Assembly: GCA_964486935.1 (NCBI GenBank)
Contig: CAZAPG010000052.1
Coordinates: 1 to 58,037, forward strand
DNA: 58,037 nt
Origin: CAZAPG01 sp964486935
Lineage (GTDB): Bacteria; Chloroflexota; Anaerolineae; 4572-78; J111
Direction of reading: 5' to 3'
Part shown: positions 42,247-50,484 of the stretch, one piece after another
Numbering within the stretch: the stretch's first letter is position 1
Layout: every line of letters begins with the position of its first letter
Translations under genes and position numbers: made by a program
The notes under the pieces: generated by a model
Told to the model about the DNA's origin: nothing
Database searches by the model: none
The model's input: the letters and a program-made list of their open reading frames with translations, nothing else

Positions 42247-43617
42247 TTAAGGCAGCCAGGTGGGTCGATTGCCGGGGGTAACAACTTCTCCGGCGGTTTG
42301 GGTTTCAACCTCCAGCAGCCACAGGCTCGGCTGGGCGCTCAACTCTTTTAGCGGAAAGCGTTGGTAGGCCAGATAGCGGCCATCGGGCGACCAGGCCGGC
42401 GCGCCGTGGTGAATTTCGGGGTCATCGGTCAGGGGGAACGCCTCGCTGCCGTCGGGCCGCATGAGCCACAGTTGCTTGCCCATAGCCGTGCCGGCGGTTT
42501 TGCGGGTCAGCGCCAGCCACTCGCCATTGGGAGACCAGACCGGCGTGCTATCTTCCACCGTTGCTCCCTGGCCGCTAATATCCACCAACTCCCCGCTATC
42601 CGGGGCGGCCCGCAGCAGATGCACCGCAAAGCCCTCTTCGGTGCGCTGAATATCGGTCACTACCAGCGCGTCGCTGTAAGGACCCCACACGGCCAGCCCG
42701 CCCATTCGGCTGGGGATAACCAGACTGCGGCCATCGTTGATGTTGTAAAGCTGCAACCCCTGGCTGCTGGGGGCCACGTAACTGAGCCACTGCCCGTCGG
42801 GCGACCAACTGGCTCCATAGCCAATAAGCTGATTGTCTTCAAAAACAATCACGGTTTCGCCGGTGACTGTATCCAGCCACCACAACCGGGGCGGCCCCGG
42901 CGCAGCCCCCGGAACCAGCATCACCCGCCGCTCGTAAATGAGCCGCCGGTTATCGGGCATCCAGGCAGCGCCGTTGCACACGGATTCGGGACATTCCAGC
43001 AGCAGCGAGGGGGGGCCGCCGCTAATTGTCACCGTCCACAAATCACTGCCACCATCTTCGCGCAGCGCAGCGTAAACAATCGTCGCGCCGTCAAAAGAGA
43101 GGTCATAATCAAACACGCCCAGCGCTTCCCGCGTTAGTTGGGCGGGCGTGGAGGCAGGGTCAAAAGGGTCAATTAAAAAAAGCTGGTCGGTGCTGGCGGC
43201 ATCGGGCGCAATGTAGAGTAGTTGGGCCTGGCCGGTGGTAAATTGCCAGCGCGACTCGTTGAGCAGGGTGCGTCCGCGCTGGCTGGTGAGGTGGTTGGCC
43301 AGGGTGACGGTGTAGGTTGTGTCCGGGGCCAGGGGGGTGTCGGGCGAGAAAATCAGTTCAGCGCCTTGCCAGCGCGCCGTGCCGCTCACCGGCGGACTCA
43401 AGGTGAGGGGCGCGCCGGCCTGATTGGGAGCCATCGGCTGGTCAAATATTACCCTAATATCGGTGGCGGTAGAGATGCCGGCGGCCTGCGGCGGCGGGGT
43501 TACGCTGACAATTTGCACCCCCACCCGGTCGCCGCGCCAGACCATAAAGGCCGTGGCAAAGGCCATGCTCAACAGCGATAGAATGACAACTTTATCAAAG
43601 CGGCTAAGTGAAACCAT
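42247..43617 (-). CDS. Membrane-anchored Ig-like plus WD40/TolB-type beta-propeller protein
   Basis: 456 residues. One N-terminal membrane helix is followed by an SbsA-type Ig-like (Big_5) domain (about 35-130: TDIRVIFDQPMAPNQAG, PDTTYTVTLANHL). The rest is a propeller with repeated WSPDGQWLSY, WSPNGEWLAL and WSPDGRYLAY blades, as in TolB/DPP6 proteins. It is the third gene of a unit with a DUF1980 protein and a permease, divergent from a Fur-family regulator. The extracellular propeller may bind ligand or cell-wall material; function unknown. Confidence 0.82.
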   Translation of the reverse strand: MVSLSRFDKVVILSLLSMAFATAFMVWRGDRVGVQIVSVTPPPQAAGISTATDIRVIFDQPMAPNQAGAPLTLSPPVSGTARWQGAELIFSPDTPLAPDTTYTVTLANHLTSQRGRTLLNESRWQFTTGQAQLLYIAPDAASTDQLFLIDPFDPASTPAQLTREALGVFDYDLSFDGATIVYAALREDGGSDLWTVTISGGPPSLLLECPESVCNGAAWMPDNRRLIYERRVMLVPGAAPGPPRLWWLDTVTGETVIVFEDNQLIGYGASWSPDGQWLSYVAPSSQGLQLYNINDGRSLVIPSRMGGLAVWGPYSDALVVTDIQRTEEGFAVHLLRAAPDSGELVDISGQGATVEDSTPVWSPNGEWLALTRKTAGTAMGKQLWLMRPDGSEAFPLTDDPEIHHGAPAWSPDGRYLAYQRFPLKELSAQPSLWLLEVETQTAGEVVTPGNRPTWLP

Positions 43618-43620
43618 TGC

Positions 43621-44349
43621 CTAAAACGGATAGAGGTAGGGGCGCTCCGGGATGTCGGTGGCAGTGACCGACTCGGCCACCAGAATGGGCATGGCCTCAC
43701 CGGAAAAGTGACCCGACTCAAAATACCCTTTGACTTCCACCCACTGGTCATCGGGCAGGGTGGGGCTGTTGGGCCAGCGCGCCACCAGCCCCATCGGCGA
43801 GGCGTCGGCGGCGCAGCAGCTTAACACAAAGCGGGCCACCAAAAACTCATCGCTGCCAAAGCGGTCGTCGCGGTAAACAAAGCCGATAACTTTGGCCTCT
43901 TGCCCCCGGAACAGGGCCGGGTCTTTGGCCTGTCTAAACTCAACCAACCAGTCGAGCACGTTTTTATCGCCTTTGGGTTTTGAGAGGATGGTGTTGCTAT
44001 CCGGCGCGGCGGCAGAGGTCAGCGACTCGATGCTGACATCCCGGTTGACCATGGCGGCGGCACCCAGCGGCTTGGGCGGAATGAGCAGCCCCAGCGCCAC
44101 CGGCAAAATCACCAGAAACAGGCCAAACCAGGAAAATTCAAAATGCTGGTGCCCGTGGTGGTTGTGATGATGGGCGTGTTGGGGCCGGTAGCGGTAGCTG
44201 ATGCCCACCAGCATAAAGCCGATGGCGGCAAACAGAATCAGCCACATGAAGCGCTCGTTGATGTAAAAAAAGAGCGTGCCGTTGACAAACCGGCTGTACA
44301 AGAACAGGCCCATGCCAATGAGCGTTACGGCTTTGAGAGTCGTCTGCAT
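43621..44349 (-). CDS. DUF1980/TIGR03943-family permease partner (YcgQ-like)
   Basis: 242 residues. Two N-terminal membrane helices, an H-rich stretch (HAHHHNHHGHQH) between about 55 and 70, another helix, then an extracellular OB-like domain. That domain has the family Cys motif in ARFVLSCCAADASPMGL. In B. subtilis the same pair is called ycgR-ycgQ. It starts after the permease stop with a 4-base gap. The His- and Cys-rich motifs suggest metal binding. Confidence 0.85.
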   Translation of the reverse strand: MQTTLKAVTLIGMGLFLYSRFVNGTLFFYINERFMWLILFAAIGFMLVGISYRYRPQHAHHHNHHGHQHFEFSWFGLFLVILPVALGLLIPPKPLGAAAMVNRDVSIESLTSAAAPDSNTILSKPKGDKNVLDWLVEFRQAKDPALFRGQEAKVIGFVYRDDRFGSDEFLVARFVLSCCAADASPMGLVARWPNSPTLPDDQWVEVKGYFESGHFSGEAMPILVAESVTATDIPERPYLYPF

Positions 44350-44353
44350 TGCG

Positions 44354-45415
44354 TCACCCCAGGTTCAGGTTAATAAAAACGGCAATCATTAAAGTTATCA
44401 TCAAAGGCAGCAAAATCAGGTAGGCCACAATGCGGCGTTTGAAGACGCCTAAAAACATCAGCGAGCTTTTAATATCGACCATTGGGCCAAATACCAGAAA
44501 GGCCAGAATAGCCGCCGGCGGAAAGGTGTTGACAAAAGCCAGGGCCAAAAAGGCGTCAACCGTGGAGCAAACCGACAGCACAAAGGCCAGCACCATCATA
44601 GCCAGAATAGAGGTAACGGTTCCGCCGCCCAGTTGCAGCAACACCGGCTGCGGCACCAGCGTTTGCATACCGGCAGCCAGCATCGAGCCGACAATCAAGT
44701 AGCGGCCCATATCAAAAAAATCATCGCCGGCAATGGCCAGGGCCTCCCAAAAACGGCTGCCCGGCCCGGCATCTTCTGTATGCTCGTGGTCGTGGTGGTC
44801 GTCGCCGGGCGAGTTGAGCGAGATTGTATCGGGCCGGATAGTTTCTTGCGGCGTAGCCAGGTAAAACAGCAGGCCGATGACGGCGGCAATTAAAAAGCTC
44901 AACCCCAGCCGGGCGTAAAGAATTGATCCCCAGCCAAAGGCCGCGTAGGTGCTGGCCACCACCACCGGGTTAACTACCGGCGCGGCCAGCAAAAAAGCAA
45001 TGCCCATCGACATGGGCAGCCCCTTTTGGTAAAGCCGGCGCGTGACCGGCACTACCCCGCACTCGCACACGGGAAAGACCATACCCATCGAGCCGCCGGC
45101 CACCGCCGCCCAAAACGGATGGCGCGGCGCAAAGCGGTAAATCATCTCCTGGTTGACAAACACGGCCAGCAGCCCCGATACAATTGAGCCGGCCAGCAAA
45201 AAGGGCGCGGCCTCGATGAAAATGCTGAGGAAAATGGTGACAAACGTTTCAAAACGGCTGCTCAAAAAACCGTTTTCTTGCAGCAGGATAAAAACGCCCA
45301 AGACTGCCAGAAGCAGCAGCAAGCGGACCAGCGGCCGGCTCAACAGGTGGGGTCGGGCAGCGGTTGGGGTCTGAGCTATGTCGGCAGGTGCGGTTGGCGT
45401 GTCGACAAGTTTCAT
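44354..45415 (-). CDS. PF03773-type permease (DUF318/ArsP_1, YcgR-like)
   Basis: 353 residues with about eight membrane helices. VFPVCECGVVPVTRRLYQKG is the conserved signature of this permease family. The central cytoplasmic loop is His/Asp-rich (GDDHHDHEHTEDAG). One branch of the family, ArsP, exports methylated trivalent arsenicals; others are unassigned. It is the first gene of the minus-strand unit and divergent from a Fur-family regulator gene with a palindromic operator between them. Metal or organometal export, or zinc-related transport, is plausible. Confidence 0.85.
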   Translation of the reverse strand: MKLVDTPTAPADIAQTPTAARPHLLSRPLVRLLLLLAVLGVFILLQENGFLSSRFETFVTIFLSIFIEAAPFLLAGSIVSGLLAVFVNQEMIYRFAPRHPFWAAVAGGSMGMVFPVCECGVVPVTRRLYQKGLPMSMGIAFLLAAPVVNPVVVASTYAAFGWGSILYARLGLSFLIAAVIGLLFYLATPQETIRPDTISLNSPGDDHHDHEHTEDAGPGSRFWEALAIAGDDFFDMGRYLIVGSMLAAGMQTLVPQPVLLQLGGGTVTSILAMMVLAFVLSVCSTVDAFLALAFVNTFPPAAILAFLVFGPMVDIKSSLMFLGVFKRRIVAYLILLPLMITLMIAVFINLNLG

Positions 45416-45435
45416 GGCATGTAATTATAACGGAA

Positions 45436-45449
45436 GACGCATGAGCGTC
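45436..45449. promoter_or_regulatory. Palindrome in the fur/permease divergent promoter
   Basis: GACGC-ATGA-GCGTC is a perfect 5-bp inverted repeat 20 bases upstream of the permease start. It may be an operator or a leader hairpin. Confidence 0.4.
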
Positions 45450-45492
45450 AAAACTGGTGCTTATTTGACAGGACAAGTTTTTGCAGCATAAT

Positions 45493-45507
45493 TGAGAAGC
45501 AGTCTCA
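45493..45507. promoter_or_regulatory. Candidate Fur-family operator
   Basis: TGAGA-AGCAG-TCTCA is a perfect inverted repeat 11 bases upstream of the fur-family start codon and 78 bases upstream of the permease start. Its size and TGAGA/TCTCA half-sites fit Fur-superfamily boxes. Autoregulation and control of the divergent permease operon are inferred. Confidence 0.6.
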
Positions 45508-45518
45508 TTTAACCGGGT

Positions 45519-45944
45519 ATGAATATGTCGATGATTGGCTTATCGCAGAAATTGAGAAATGCCGGCTACAAATTAACGCCGGCCCGGCTGGCCGTGGTCG
45601 AGGTGCTGGAAAACAACCCGGAGCATCTTAGCCACGGCCAAATTCTAGAAGAGGGCCAGAAACTCTACCCCAAATTGAGCCGGGCCACCGTTTACCGCAC
45701 TATGGATTTGCTGGTTGAGCTAAAGCTGGTGCGCCCTCTTTACTTAAACGACCCCACCCAACGGTTTGTTTCGGCCGCGGGCGGGCACCATCATCTGGTC
45801 TGCACCAATTGCAACGCCACCTTTGAGTTTGACCATTGCACCGTTGACCAACTGGCTCACGAATTGGCCAGCCAGTACAACTTTCAAATTCGCAACCATT
45901 TGCTAGAGTTTCAGGGGTTGTGCGCCACCTGCCGGCAAAATTAA
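45519..45944 (+). CDS. Fur-family transcriptional regulator
   Basis: 141 residues. The winged helix includes TPARLAVVEVLENN and SRATVYRTMDLLVE. The regulatory site has GGHHHLVCTNC, and a second pair, CATC, is at the C-terminus, so the structural zinc Cys4 site (CTNC and CATC) is complete. Whether the effector is Zn, Fe or peroxide cannot be decided from this. Neighbours with His-rich loops (the permease operon and a NicO-type transporter at 46825) favour a Zur- or Nur-like role. ATG 45519 lies just after a palindromic operator. Confidence 0.92.
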   Translation: MNMSMIGLSQKLRNAGYKLTPARLAVVEVLENNPEHLSHGQILEEGQKLYPKLSRATVYRTMDLLVELKLVRPLYLNDPTQRFVSAAGGHHHLVCTNCNATFEFDHCTVDQLAHELASQYNFQIRNHLLEFQGLCATCRQN

Positions 45945-46033
45945 AGCCGCCCAAATTTTTACAGTCCCTTTGTGGCTGTGCTAGAATAATATCCTCAAAC
46001 CCATCTAACTCATAATCCACAGGAGGTTATTTC

Positions 46034-46759
46034 GTGACAACAAATGGCTGGAAGCAGTTAGCCGCCAACCTGACCAGAGTATTGGGGTTGCAACACCCGC
46101 CCATCGCCATTACTTTTTCTCAGCAAGCGCCGGAGGGCGTCTCTCTGTTTGAAGGCGACATGCCGGCCCCCAGCGGCGATGGCCGCACCGGCAAAGTGGC
46201 TGCCGGCTGCGTTTTTTGGATTAAGTCAGCCGCGCAAACCTTTACCACCGCGCCGCAAGACCATTACAATTGCAGCGTGGGCAGCGTTACCCACGGCCTG
46301 AAAAAGCTGGAAGAAGTAATGGAAAACGAGGATGTGCAGGGCATTCTTGAATGTGAGTGGGTTACGCCCGAAGAGGCCATGAGCCTGCCGGTTCTCAAAG
46401 AGCGGCCCAATTTTATTACCTACGGCCCGCTGGCAGATACGCCCATCGACCCCGATGTGGTGCTGCTGCGCCTCAACGCCTTTCAGGCCATGGTCATTCA
46501 CGATGCCTTTGGCGACATGCCCATTGTCGGCAAGCCGCAATGCCACATTATCCCCATGGCCAAAGAAGATAACCAGATTGCCATGAGCACCGGCTGCATG
46601 TTGAGCCGGGTGCGCACCGGCATGTCGCCCGATGAGCTGACCTGCACCATTCCGGCCCGCCGTCTGAGCGAGGTAATTACCCGGCTGGAGGCCAGAAAAG
46701 CGGCCAACGCGGCGGTGTCGGCCTACGCCAATAAAGATATGCAGCGTTTTGCCGCCTAA
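46034..46759 (+). CDS. DUF169-family protein
   Basis: 241 residues. GTG 46034 follows a perfect AGGAGG. The features LTRVLGLQHPPIAITF, AAGCVFWIKSA and DHYNCSVGSVTHG (Cys residues at about 57 and 79), and a STGCMLSRVRTGM stretch near the C-terminus identify the DUF169 family, whose members have conserved Cys and unknown function. It follows the Fur gene by 90 bases and may be co-expressed or separately transcribed. A bidirectional hairpin terminator separates it from the NicO gene. Confidence 0.88.
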   Translation: MTTNGWKQLAANLTRVLGLQHPPIAITFSQQAPEGVSLFEGDMPAPSGDGRTGKVAAGCVFWIKSAAQTFTTAPQDHYNCSVGSVTHGLKKLEEVMENEDVQGILECEWVTPEEAMSLPVLKERPNFITYGPLADTPIDPDVVLLRLNAFQAMVIHDAFGDMPIVGKPQCHIIPMAKEDNQIAMSTGCMLSRVRTGMSPDELTCTIPARRLSEVITRLEARKAANAAVSAYANKDMQRFAA

Positions 46760-46800
46760 AAAAACGGGCGAGGCGTATACTCAAGACGCCTCGCCCGCCG
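46758..46800 (-). terminator. Strong terminator between DUF169 and NicO-type genes
   Basis: CGGGCGAGGCGT (46765-46776) pairs perfectly over 12 bp with ACGCCTCGCCCG (46786-46797). On the minus strand it is followed by TTTTTTT, so it ends the NicO transcript. It can also stop plus-strand transcription from the DUF169 gene. Confidence 0.9.
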
Positions 46801-46824
46801 CGCTTAAATTTTGCCCGGCGGCAG

Positions 46825-48204
46825 TTACCCCGCCAGGTATGGCAGCAGCCCCTTTATTAAAATCCCCAGCCCCAGCAAGGTAACAAGGGCGGCGCTCACT
46901 ACCGGCAGCGCGGTTTGCCAGCGACTTCCCAGCCGGCCCGCCTTATCAAGCAGCGATTTGGCGCGGACCAGCAATACCCCGATGATAATTAGCACCGCCG
47001 CCAGCCCAAAACTAAAAGCCACCACCATCCCCAACCCCAGCAAAATTCGGTTGAGGCCGATGGCAATCAGCATAATGCCCAGCGCCTCCGGGCAGGGTAC
47101 CAGCCCGCCGGAAATGCCCAACGCCAGCAGGTCGCCCAGTTTGACCCGCTCCGGCAGGTGGTGGTGATGGTCGTCATCGTGGGAGTGCTGGCGCGAGTGA
47201 CGGGGCTGCTCATTTTTGTACTCGCGCCAGCGCGTCCACAAAAGCTGAAGGCCCAAATAAACCACCAGCAGCCCCGAGGCCACCTCCAGCGCCGGAACCA
47301 GCACATTGGGCACAATGAACTGGCTGGCCAGCAGCGCCAGCAGACCAATCACAATCACCGAGGCGGTGTGGGTAAAGGTGACAATGCCCCCCAAAAAAAC
47401 TGCGTGCTTCACCGTACCCCGGCTGCCAATCAAATAGGCCGCTACCAGCGTTTTGCCGTGGCCGGGCGTCAGCGCGTGCAGCCCGCCCAGCACAATCGAC
47501 AGCCCCAGCACCAGCGCCGCCAGCAGCGGCGATAGCTGCGGATTATATAAATATTGGGCCAGTTGTTGTTGACTCTCAAGGAAGACGCCCGGCGGGGCCG
47601 GCATTTCCGGGGGCGTCTCGGCTGCCTCATTTGCGGCGGGCGCGCCGGCGTTGATGGCGTAATCCAGGCGCAGGCTGCTTTGGAATGCGTCCCGCTCCTG
47701 GTTGGTAATTTGCACCCATTGAGGGTCATCGCTGAGGGCGTTGACCAGATACACCCCAATATCGGGCAGGTGATTGTTTTGGTAATAGAATTGATGCGCA
47801 CCGTGATGACCGGCGGGCAGGTTGGCAAACAGGGTAAAGCGGATGACGCCGCCGCCCGACCGGATATCCAGCGCCGAGGGAAACTGAATATCGGCGGCCC
47901 GAAGCGGCGTGGGCTGCCCGTCGATTTCAAAGATAACATCATTGATGAATAGTTGAATGTAAGCTTCCTGCTCGGCGGGGGTGATGGCGTCGTCCAAATC
48001 CGCGTCGATGAGCGATAGAATTTGGGGCGCAATCAGCACCGAGGGATACAATTCAACGGCAAGGTTGACTCGCCGGGGAGCCACGGTAACATACGTTACC
48101 TGGTAATATTCGTCAAGGGGGTGGGCCGCCGCAAGCAAGGGCGCAAACAGCAGCGCCGCCGCTGCGAGCGTCAAAAAGAAAAACCTCAAAATTTGTCGGC
48201 GCAT
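46825..48204 (-). CDS. NicO/RcnA-type metal transporter with periplasmic N-terminal domain
   Basis: About 459 residues from ATG 48204 (MRRQILRFFFLTL), with GGGAG as binding site; the frame is open 18 codons further, through a hairpin. A signal-like helix is followed by an extracellular domain of about 190 residues with an EF-hand-like DADLDDAITPAEQEAY. The membrane part carries the NicO signatures GLHALTPGHGKTLVAAYLIG and SGGLVPCPEALG, with a His-rich loop (RHSRQHSHDDDHHHH) between. NicO proteins move Ni or Co, mostly outward. Proximity to a Fur-family regulator and the YcgR-like operon suggests a metal-homeostasis region. Confidence 0.87.
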   Translation of the reverse strand: MRRQILRFFFLTLAAAALLFAPLLAAAHPLDEYYQVTYVTVAPRRVNLAVELYPSVLIAPQILSLIDADLDDAITPAEQEAYIQLFINDVIFEIDGQPTPLRAADIQFPSALDIRSGGGVIRFTLFANLPAGHHGAHQFYYQNNHLPDIGVYLVNALSDDPQWVQITNQERDAFQSSLRLDYAINAGAPAANEAAETPPEMPAPPGVFLESQQQLAQYLYNPQLSPLLAALVLGLSIVLGGLHALTPGHGKTLVAAYLIGSRGTVKHAVFLGGIVTFTHTASVIVIGLLALLASQFIVPNVLVPALEVASGLLVVYLGLQLLWTRWREYKNEQPRHSRQHSHDDDHHHHLPERVKLGDLLALGISGGLVPCPEALGIMLIAIGLNRILLGLGMVVAFSFGLAAVLIIIGVLLVRAKSLLDKAGRLGSRWQTALPVVSAALVTLLGLGILIKGLLPYLAG

Positions 48205-48240
48205 AACAGGCTCCCAAGAAACACGCTGTTTCTGCAATGA

Positions 48241-48273
48241 AGACCTCAAAGGTTTCAAAAACCTTTGAGGTCT
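48241..48273. repeat. Perfect 15-bp inverted repeat upstream of the NicO-type gene
   Basis: AGACCTCAAAGGTTT (48241-48255) and AAACCTTTGAGGTCT (48259-48273) leave a 3-base loop. The element lies in the 5' leader of the NicO-type gene. A related but imperfect copy follows osmC at 31927. It is more likely a dispersed palindromic repeat than an operator. Confidence 0.65.
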
Positions 48274-48372
48274 GGAGTAGATACTAAATAACAGGTTGAT
48301 TGCCGGTTAGTGTACCTTAAATCGGGCTGCGTTCCAATAAGTCAATTTATTTTACCGGGTCACGCGCCCAAC

Positions 48373-48409
48373 AAAAAAGACCCTCGGCAATTTGCCGGAA
48401 GGTCTTTTT
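48373..48409. terminator. Bidirectional hairpin terminator in the divergent NicO/kinase region
   Basis: AAAAAAGACC...GGTCTTTTT enclose CGGCAA-T-TTGCCG, with A-runs and T-runs on both sides. It lies in the 372-base gap between two divergent genes, where no transcript obviously ends. It may insulate the two promoters or attenuate the NicO leader. The rest of the gap holds the palindrome at 48241 and the promoter at 48431. Confidence 0.7.
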
Positions 48410-48430
48410 ATGAGTTTGGGCCAAACCCCA

Positions 48431-48458
48431 TTGTCCGGCCCAAGAGTGGGGCTATACT
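48431..48458 (+). promoter_or_regulatory. Predicted promoter of the NarL-type two-component operon
   Basis: TTGTCC (48431-48436) and TATACT (48453-48458) are 16 bases apart, about 120 bases before the kinase start at 48577. Confidence 0.55.
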
Positions 48459-48576
48459 AACACAGATGTCTTTTCCGGTCAAACGGACAGGGCGGGTATG
48501 AATAAACAAATGCTTGTGTTGTGGCGTAATCGGCCCTATAATAGCCGGGGCATCTCACCGGACCCCCAATTTTATT

Positions 48577-49758
48577 ATGACCCAAAAAAGCAATCTTGAA
48601 TCTGATACGGAGAAACTGCGACAGCGCAACCGCGAGTTGTTTGTTCTCAGCCGCATAGCCGGGGCGCTCAACCGCGAGGTTGATTTGGAGCAAGCCCTGC
48701 AAACCGCATTGGCTCAGGTGGCCGAGCTGTTTGGCTTGCACACCGGCTGGATTTTTTTGCGACACGACGACAACGGCGACTATTACCTGGCGGCCTCTCA
48801 GGAATTGCCGCCGGCGCTGGCCCTAGACTCGTGCCGCCTGATGGAGGGTGGCTGTACCTGTTTAGACTCTTTTGATGAAGGCGGGCTGGACAACCGCAAC
48901 CGGGTTAATGTTATTGTTTGCAGCCGTTTGCGGGATTTAATGGCCGGCACCGATGGGCTGCGCTATCACGCCAGCATTCCGTTGTACGCTCATGAAAAGC
49001 CGTTGGGCGTGCTGAACGTGGCCAGCGCCGAATCTCACTGGTGGGTGTTGTCCAAAGATGATTTACCGCTGCTGCACACCGTGGGCGACCTGTTGAGCAT
49101 TGCCATCGAGCGGGGCCGCCTGTTTGCCCAAAGCACCCAGTTGGGGGTTGTCAAAGAACGCAACCGGCTGGCCCGGGAAATTCACGACACCCTGGCCCAG
49201 GGCTTAACCGGCATTGCCCTGAAGCTGGAATCGATTGATGCGATGCTGGAGGCCGGGGTTGACTCCCGGAAAATTCGGCAAACGGTTGAACAGGCCCTGT
49301 TGCTAACCCGCGATAATTTAGAGGAGGCCCGGCGCTCGGTGCTGGATTTGCGAGCCGCTCCGCTGGAGGGCCGTAACCTGGCCGAAGCGTTGTCGGCGCT
49401 GGTTCAGAATTTTACCGGGCGAGAGAATATCCCCATAAATTTTACGGCCACCGGCGGGAGTCGCCCGTTGCCGGTGCGGCTTGAGGTGGGGCTGTACCGT
49501 ATTGTTCAGGAGGCCCTCGCCAACATTGCCCGCCACGCCCAGGCGCGACATGTAGAGATTGGCCTGTCTGTTACGCCGGAGCAAATTGAGCTTTTAATTG
49601 AAGATGACGGCCAGGGCTTTGACCCGGCCCAAATTCCGCCGGGGCGCTTTGGCTTGATTGGCCTGAATGAGCGGGTCAAGCTGCTGGGCGGAGCCTTACG
49701 CCTGGAAAGCTCGCCCGGCGAAGGCGCCCGAATTGAGATTGAGATTCCATTGGGGTAG
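48577..49758 (+). CDS. NarL-type sensor histidine kinase with GAF domain
   Basis: About 393 residues from ATG 48577 (MTQKSNLESD). The frame is open from 48514, but that part overlaps the promoter region. A GAF domain (about 30-190) includes CRLMEGGCTCLDSF, with Cys residues that could bind a metal or haem-like cofactor. The HisKA_3 motif is LAREIHDTLAQGLTGIALKL (His about 217). The ATPase has IVQEALANIARHAQA and DDGQGFDP. There are no membrane helices. A LuxR-type response regulator follows after six bases. Confidence 0.92.
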   Translation: MTQKSNLESDTEKLRQRNRELFVLSRIAGALNREVDLEQALQTALAQVAELFGLHTGWIFLRHDDNGDYYLAASQELPPALALDSCRLMEGGCTCLDSFDEGGLDNRNRVNVIVCSRLRDLMAGTDGLRYHASIPLYAHEKPLGVLNVASAESHWWVLSKDDLPLLHTVGDLLSIAIERGRLFAQSTQLGVVKERNRLAREIHDTLAQGLTGIALKLESIDAMLEAGVDSRKIRQTVEQALLLTRDNLEEARRSVLDLRAAPLEGRNLAEALSALVQNFTGRENIPINFTATGGSRPLPVRLEVGLYRIVQEALANIARHAQARHVEIGLSVTPEQIELLIEDDGQGFDPAQIPPGRFGLIGLNERVKLLGGALRLESSPGEGARIEIEIPLG

Positions 49759-49764
49759 TAACGT

Positions 49765-50412
49765 ATGACAGAGACCATCCGTATTCTGGTAGCCGATGAC
49801 CATCCGGTTGTGCGCGATGGCTTGATTGCCATTCTCAGCACGCAGCCGGATTTTGAGGTGGTGGGCCAGGCCGGCACCGGCGCCGAAGTAATTACGCAGG
49901 TTGAGGCGCTGGCCCCCGATGTGCTGCTGCTGGATTTGGAAATGCCGGAACTGGACGGGGTAGAGGCGCTTCAGCAATTGCAAAAAGATAACCCCAATAC
50001 CCGCGCTATTGTATTTACCGCCTTTGATACCGATGAGCGTATTCTGGGGGCGGTGCAGGCCGGGGCGCAGGGCTACCTGCTCAAAGGCGCGCCCCGCGAG
50101 GAGCTTTTCAAGGCGGTGCGGGTAGTGCATTCCGGCGGCTCGTTGTTGCAGCCGGTGGTGGCCTCAAAGTTGCTGCGGCAGGTGAGTGGCCGGCAAGAGC
50201 AACCCGCAGAAGTTGAACCGCTAACGCCCAGAGAGCTGGAGGTGTTGGCGCTGGTAGCGCAAGGCTTGCAAAACAAAGAAATTGCCGGCCAACTGGTTAT
50301 CAGCGAGCGCACGGTCAAATTTCATGTCAGTTCCATTATGGGCAAGCTGGGAGCCGGCAATCGCACCGAAGCGGTCAGTATTGCCGCCCAGCGCGGATTG
50401 GTCGAACTATAA
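49765..50412 (+). CDS. NarL/LuxR-type response regulator
   Basis: 215 residues. The receiver has VADDHPVVRDGL, VLLLDLEMPELDG (phospho-Asp about 54) and LLKGAPRE. The C-terminal LuxR helix-turn-helix is LTPRELEVLALVAQGLQNKE with ISERTVKFHVSSIMGKLG. It is the partner of the upstream kinase, being co-transcribed with it. Targets unknown. Confidence 0.95.
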   Translation: MTETIRILVADDHPVVRDGLIAILSTQPDFEVVGQAGTGAEVITQVEALAPDVLLLDLEMPELDGVEALQQLQKDNPNTRAIVFTAFDTDERILGAVQAGAQGYLLKGAPREELFKAVRVVHSGGSLLQPVVASKLLRQVSGRQEQPAEVEPLTPRELEVLALVAQGLQNKEIAGQLVISERTVKFHVSSIMGKLGAGNRTEAVSIAAQRGLVEL

Positions 50413-50427
50413 TCTTCAAAAAATCCA

Positions 50428-50456
50428 TTGTAATACCACCCCGCTTGTGATAAAAT
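50428..50456 (+). promoter_or_regulatory. Predicted promoter of map
   Basis: TTGTAA (50428-50433) and TAAAAT (50451-50456) are separated by 17 bases, 28 bases before the map start codon. Confidence 0.6.
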
Positions 50457-50484
50457 ACGCATTAAACCTGGAGAGAACCGGCCT

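Noticed and set aside
48205..48576. Nickel/cobalt or other metal riboswitch upstream of the NicO-type gene
   Set aside because: Only a perfect repeat hairpin and a bidirectional terminator are visible; no conserved aptamer pattern could be recognised.
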